Below, one piece after another: positions 5,884-7,513 of a stretch of DNA of 7,513 nt. Where the stretch lies: positions 1-7,513 of the forward strand of contig NZ_CAKRAH010000084.1 in the NCBI RefSeq assembly GCF_934294775.1. Direction: 5' to 3'. The position numbers and the translations under genes were made by a program. The DNA comes from an uncultured Dorea sp. (GTDB taxonomy: Bacteria; Bacillota; Clostridia; Lachnospirales; Lachnospiraceae). How positions within the stretch are numbered: the stretch's first letter is position 1; each line of letters begins with the position of its first letter. The notes below the pieces were generated by a model. It worked only from the letters and a program-made list of their open reading frames with translations. It had not been told where the DNA came from and ran no database searches.

Positions 5884-6603
5884 ATGAAAAAGAGATGCGT
5901 GGCAATTGTGCTTTCGGCAGGACAGGGAAAAAGAATGGGAACATCTATTCAGAAGCAGTATATTGAACTGTGTGGAAAACCAATTATCTGTTATTGCCTG
6001 GAAGCATTTGAAAAATCAGAGATTATTGATGATGTGATCATGGTGGCCGGAGCCGGACAGGAAGATTATGTGACGGAAGAGATTGTGAATAAATATCACT
6101 TCGGAAAAGTACGTACAGTAGTTCCGGGTGGTAAAGAACGCTACGATTCTGTCTGGAATGGATTAAAGGCTATCCGTGACGATATGGCAGGAGAAGAGGC
6201 AAAAGAAGGATACGTGTATATTCATGATGGCGCCAGACCGTTTGTAGACGAAGAAATTATAAAGAGAGGTTATACATGTGTGGAAGAAAACCGTGCATGT
6301 GTTGCTGGTATGCCAAGTAAGGATACAGTAAAGATCGTAGACGAAAATCAGTTCGCAGTTACTACGCCTGTACGCAAATATGTATGGATTATACAGACCC
6401 CGCAGGTATTCGAAACACCACTTATTACACAGGCGTATGAGAAGCTGATGAAGCATGACCGTGAAAATGTAACAGACGATGCCATGGTAGTGGAGCAGGA
6501 AATGCAGATACCTGTAAAGCTGTTTGAAGGCTCTTATTGTAATATTAAGATTACGACACCGGAAGATCTGGAGACAGCGAAAGGATTTATTGAAAGTATA
6601 TAA
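5884..6603 (+). CDS. ispD: IspD, MEP cytidylyltransferase
   Basis: The 239-residue 2-C-methyl-D-erythritol 4-phosphate cytidylyltransferase of the MEP isoprenoid pathway, which joins MEP and CTP to give CDP-ME. The nucleotide-binding loop LSAGQGKRMG (10-19) and K24 of QKQY are intact. GGKERYDSVWNGL (82-94), HDGARP (114-119), PSKDTVK (144-150), R164, QTPQVF (171-176), TDDA (197-200) and NIKITTPEDL (220-229, K222) follow in family order. R17, K24, R164 and K222 match the catalytic/binding residues of the E. coli enzyme. It lacks an IspF fusion. It starts 28 bases after tsaD with AGGGA (5872-5876), so it is probably cotranscribed, and a terminator-like hairpin follows at 6643-6668. Confidence 0.96.
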   Translation: MKKRCVAIVLSAGQGKRMGTSIQKQYIELCGKPIICYCLEAFEKSEIIDDVIMVAGAGQEDYVTEEIVNKYHFGKVRTVVPGGKERYDSVWNGLKAIRDDMAGEEAKEGYVYIHDGARPFVDEEIIKRGYTCVEENRACVAGMPSKDTVKIVDENQFAVTTPVRKYVWIIQTPQVFETPLITQAYEKLMKHDRENVTDDAMVVEQEMQIPVKLFEGSYCNIKITTPEDLETAKGFIESI

Positions 6604-6621
6604 GAACTGTCTCTTTTGATC

Positions 6622-6847
6622 TGATACCACGAATTGCCTGACGGCTATGCTTTGGGAATAGTCTTTTTGTGAGCACAGTAAACAAATCGTAATAGCCAGG
6701 CAATTTATGGCATCATCACATAGGGCATGTCGGGAAAGACATTCATACAATCTATATGTCCCGCTTTGTGGTATATTTTGTCTTCGTTCGGTTGACGTAG
6801 CCCACTATGCCGTCCTCATTCAGACAAAATCACACACAAATTGTGAT
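6622..6847. repeat. dense array of inverted repeats in gene-free region
   Basis: The span 6604-6977 has no credible gene, but much of it can fold. A: 6622-6648 with 6692-6715, about 22 pairs (AATTGCCT/AGGCAATT and GGCTAT/ATAGCC are perfect). B: ATCACA 6715-6720 with TGTGGT 6767-6772, and CGGGA 6731-6735 with TCCCG 6759-6763. C: ATTTTGTCT 6775-6783 with AGACAAAAT 6822-6830, 9 bp perfect, enclosing GACG-TAG/CTA-CGTC at 6794-6814. D: ATCACA 6829-6834 with TGTGAT 6842-6847. TTCAGACA occurs twice (6819-6826, 6870-6877). It may be a MITE-like or other dispersed intergenic element, or a structured RNA. The rest, to 6977, is AT-rich and unstructured. Confidence 0.45.
6643..6668 (+). terminator. probable intrinsic terminator after ispD
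   Basis: GGCTAT (6643-6648) pairs with ATAGTC (6658-6663; one G-U pair) around a 9-base loop and is followed directly by TTTTT (6664-6668). It starts 39 bases after the ispD stop. The stem is short, so efficiency is uncertain. The same GGCTAT can instead pair with ATAGCC at 6692-6697. Confidence 0.45.
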
Positions 6848-6977
6848 ATACATCTTGCGGGAAGCATTTTTCAGACATACTCGAACTAATATACTCTGAA
6901 ATAGAAGTGTATACATATGTCAGAAATACCTGAAAATAAGAAAAATAGAAAAAAATAAAAAAAGTTTGAAAAAAGTG

Positions 6978-7006
6978 TTGACGACAGTGAAAAGCTGTGC
7001 TAGAAT
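6978..7006 (+). promoter_or_regulatory. strong stable-RNA promoter for tRNA-Ser(UGA)
   Basis: TTGACG (6978-6983) and TAGAAT (7001-7006) are separated by the optimal 17 bases. The 40 bases upstream are made of A tracts (about 6933-6976), as in UP elements that bind the RNA polymerase alpha subunit. The start is expected near 7013. The segment AAAAAAAGTTTGAAAAAA before the -35 recurs in near-identical form before the promoter at 7399. Confidence 0.75.
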
Positions 7007-7010
7007 ACAT

Positions 7011-7045
7011 CTTGTCGCTGAGGTGATGCGGAAGCGGCAGACAAG
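7011..7045 (+). other. leader hairpin upstream of tRNA-Ser
   Basis: CTTGTC-GCTG (7011-7020) pairs with CGGC-GACAAG (7035-7038, 7040-7045): ten pairs with one bulged A7039 and one G-U. It starts at or near the predicted transcription start and ends nine bases before the tRNA, so most of the 5' leader would be a hairpin removed by RNase P processing. Confidence 0.4.
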
Positions 7046-7054
7046 TTAATAGAT

Positions 7055-7140
7055 GGAGAGGTATCGAAGTGGTCATAACGAGGCGGTCTTGAAAACCGTT
7101 TGTCCGAGAGGGCGCGTGGGTTCGAATCCCACCCTCTCCG
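7055..7140 (+). tRNA. tRNA-Ser(UGA)
   Basis: A full class II cloverleaf. The acceptor is GGAGAGG/CCTCTCC (7055-7061 with 7133-7139) with discriminator G7140. The D stem is TCG/CGA. The anticodon stem GCGGT/ACCGT holds loop CTTGAAA, giving anticodon TGA at 7090-7092 (reads UCA and other UCN). The variable arm is long, as for serine, and the T arm is GTGGG-TTCGAAT-CCCAC. CCA is not encoded, so the 3' end needs RNase Z and CCA-adding enzyme. A36 and A37 fit an i6A-type rather than a t6A target. Confidence 0.97.
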
Positions 7141-7146
7141 CTTTAT

Positions 7147-7178
7147 AAAAACTACCAAGTTTATCCTGGTAGTTTTTT
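7147..7178 (+). terminator. intrinsic terminator after tRNA-Ser(UGA)
   Basis: AAAACTACCA (7148-7157) pairs with TGGTAGTTTT (7167-7176) around a 9-base loop, with six consecutive T at 7173-7178. The core ACTACCA/TGGTAGT is perfect. It is only seven bases past the tRNA, so tRNA-Ser(UGA) is probably a single-gene transcript. Confidence 0.85.
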
Positions 7179-7179
7179 A

Positions 7180-7205
7180 TATGTCAAAGTATGTGAGGTG
7201 ACATA
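7180..7205. other. 7-bp inverted repeat between the tRNA genes
   Basis: TATGTCA (7180-7186) and TGACATA (7199-7205) are perfect reverse complements 12 bases apart, just after the terminator. It could be an operator or a weak hairpin. A clear promoter for the second tRNA is not seen; CTGACG (7211-7216) with TGTACG (7234-7239) at 17 bases is the best but poor candidate. Confidence 0.25.
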
Positions 7206-7261
7206 GAGGTCTGACGCATACAAAGAGTTGAATTGTACGATGATGATCGAGCAGTTTATGT

Positions 7262-7351
7262 GGAGAAATACCCAAGCTGGCCGAAGGGGCTCCCCTGGAA
7301 AGGGAGTAGGTCGTTAATAGCGGCGCGAGGGTTCAAATCCCTCTTTCTCCG
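7262..7351 (+). tRNA. tRNA-Ser(GGA)
   Basis: A class II cloverleaf of 90 bases. The acceptor is GGAGAAA/TTTCTCC (7262-7268 with 7344-7350) with discriminator G7351. The D stem is CCC/GGG. The anticodon stem CTCCC/GGGAG holds loop CTGGAAA, giving anticodon GGA at 7297-7299 (reads UCC and UCU). The long variable arm and T arm GAGGG-TTCAAAT-CCCTC complete it. CCA is not encoded. It lies 121 bases after tRNA-Ser(UGA), beyond a terminator, and no terminator follows it before the next promoter. Confidence 0.97.
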
Positions 7352-7398
7352 TTTGTTGATATATAAGTGGTACGAATAAAAAAGTTTAGAAAAACTTA

Positions 7399-7427
7399 TT
7401 GACAAAGTTCGACTGCTGTGATATATT
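7399..7427 (+). promoter_or_regulatory. strong promoter of rRNA/tRNA type
   Basis: A perfect -35 TTGACA (7399-7404) and TATATT (7422-7427) lie 17 bases apart, preceded by an A-rich block with AAGTTT/AAACTT (7382-7387 with 7392-7397). The layout copies the tRNA-Ser promoter at 6978. The product lies beyond the window; an rRNA operon is the leading guess. Confidence 0.75.
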
Positions 7428-7513
7428 AACTGAGTCGTCGCGAGAGACAAGGCCGTGAGGCAACAGAGTCAACGCAGAAGACGGCAACATACATCTTTCA
7501 AAATAGATGAAAA
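7428..7513 (+). other. untranslated leader running off the window
   Basis: From the expected start near 7434 there is no ribosome binding site or credible open frame to the window end. It holds an imperfect direct repeat beginning GAGTC (7432-7448 and 7466-7482, 12 of 17 identical), a GCCGT/ACGGC stem (7452-7456 with 7481-7485), and CATCT/AGATG (7492-7496 with 7505-7509) around a TTTCAAAA tract. A long structured leader behind a strong promoter fits a pre-16S rRNA leader, but the rRNA itself is not in view. Confidence 0.35.

Noticed and set aside
6163..6750. 195-residue minus-strand frame over ispD
   Set aside because: Shadow of the clearly real ispD; it runs into the structured non-coding region and shows no family features.
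6924..6938. CodY-box-like sequence (11 of 15 to the consensus)
   Set aside because: It lies in an A-rich tract where such matches arise easily, and well upstream of a tRNA promoter that is not expected to be CodY-controlled.
7256..7450. 64-residue minus-strand frame ending in a KRRKRDLNPRAA-type sequence
   Set aside because: It is the antisense of tRNA-Ser(GGA), a well-known kind of spurious protein call; no ribosome binding site or independent support.
1..7513. CRISPR array, transposase, phage or toxin-antitoxin system
   Set aside because: No regularly spaced direct repeats, no recombinase or transposase motifs and no paired small toxin/antitoxin frames were found on either strand.

Overview
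The window looks like a chromosomal stretch of a low- to mid-GC Gram-positive anaerobe of the Clostridia, most likely the Lachnospiraceae. The reasons are strong AGGAGG ribosome binding sites, tightly packed and overlapping genes, the Firmicutes-style t6A cluster (tsaE-tsaB-rimI-tsaD), CCA-less tRNA genes and the MEP-pathway gene ispD. The genus is not resolved from sequence alone.

Layout. 1-167: no gene, but a nested inverted repeat that could fold as a rod-shaped RNA. 168-536, minus strand: a VOC/glyoxalase-family enzyme. 537-787: divergent promoter region with a 13-bp palindrome near the VOC start and an extended -10 promoter before tsaE. 788-3420: overlapping operon tsaE, tsaB, a PLP-dependent threonine-aldolase-family enzyme, rimI. 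3421-3560: regulatory spacer with a hairpin at the rimI stop, a perfect 9-bp inverted repeat and a promoter. 3561-3824: an unrecognised zinc-ribbon-like protein. 3908-6603: RNase Z, tsaD, ispD. 6604-6977: no gene, but densely tiled with inverted repeats, including a probable terminator after ispD. 6978-7351: strong promoter, tRNA-Ser(UGA), terminator, then tRNA-Ser(GGA). 7352-7513: a second strong stable-RNA-type promoter and an untranslated leader running off the window, possibly the start of an rRNA operon.

Functional theme. The window is mostly a tRNA-maturation neighbourhood. TsaE, TsaB and TsaD carry out the second step of N6-threonylcarbamoyladenosine (t6A37) formation. RNase Z makes the 3' ends of tRNAs that lack an encoded CCA, which both tRNA-Ser genes here do. 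RimI (ribosomal protein S18 N-acetyltransferase) is a usual companion of tsaB. TsaC/Sua5, which makes threonylcarbamoyl-AMP from threonine, is absent and must lie elsewhere. The least expected member is the threonine-aldolase-like enzyme between tsaB and rimI, because threonine is the precursor of t6A.

No phage, transposase, CRISPR array or obvious foreign island is visible. The genes are mainly housekeeping; the novelty candidates are the intergenic structures, the zinc-ribbon protein and the threonine-aldolase placement.
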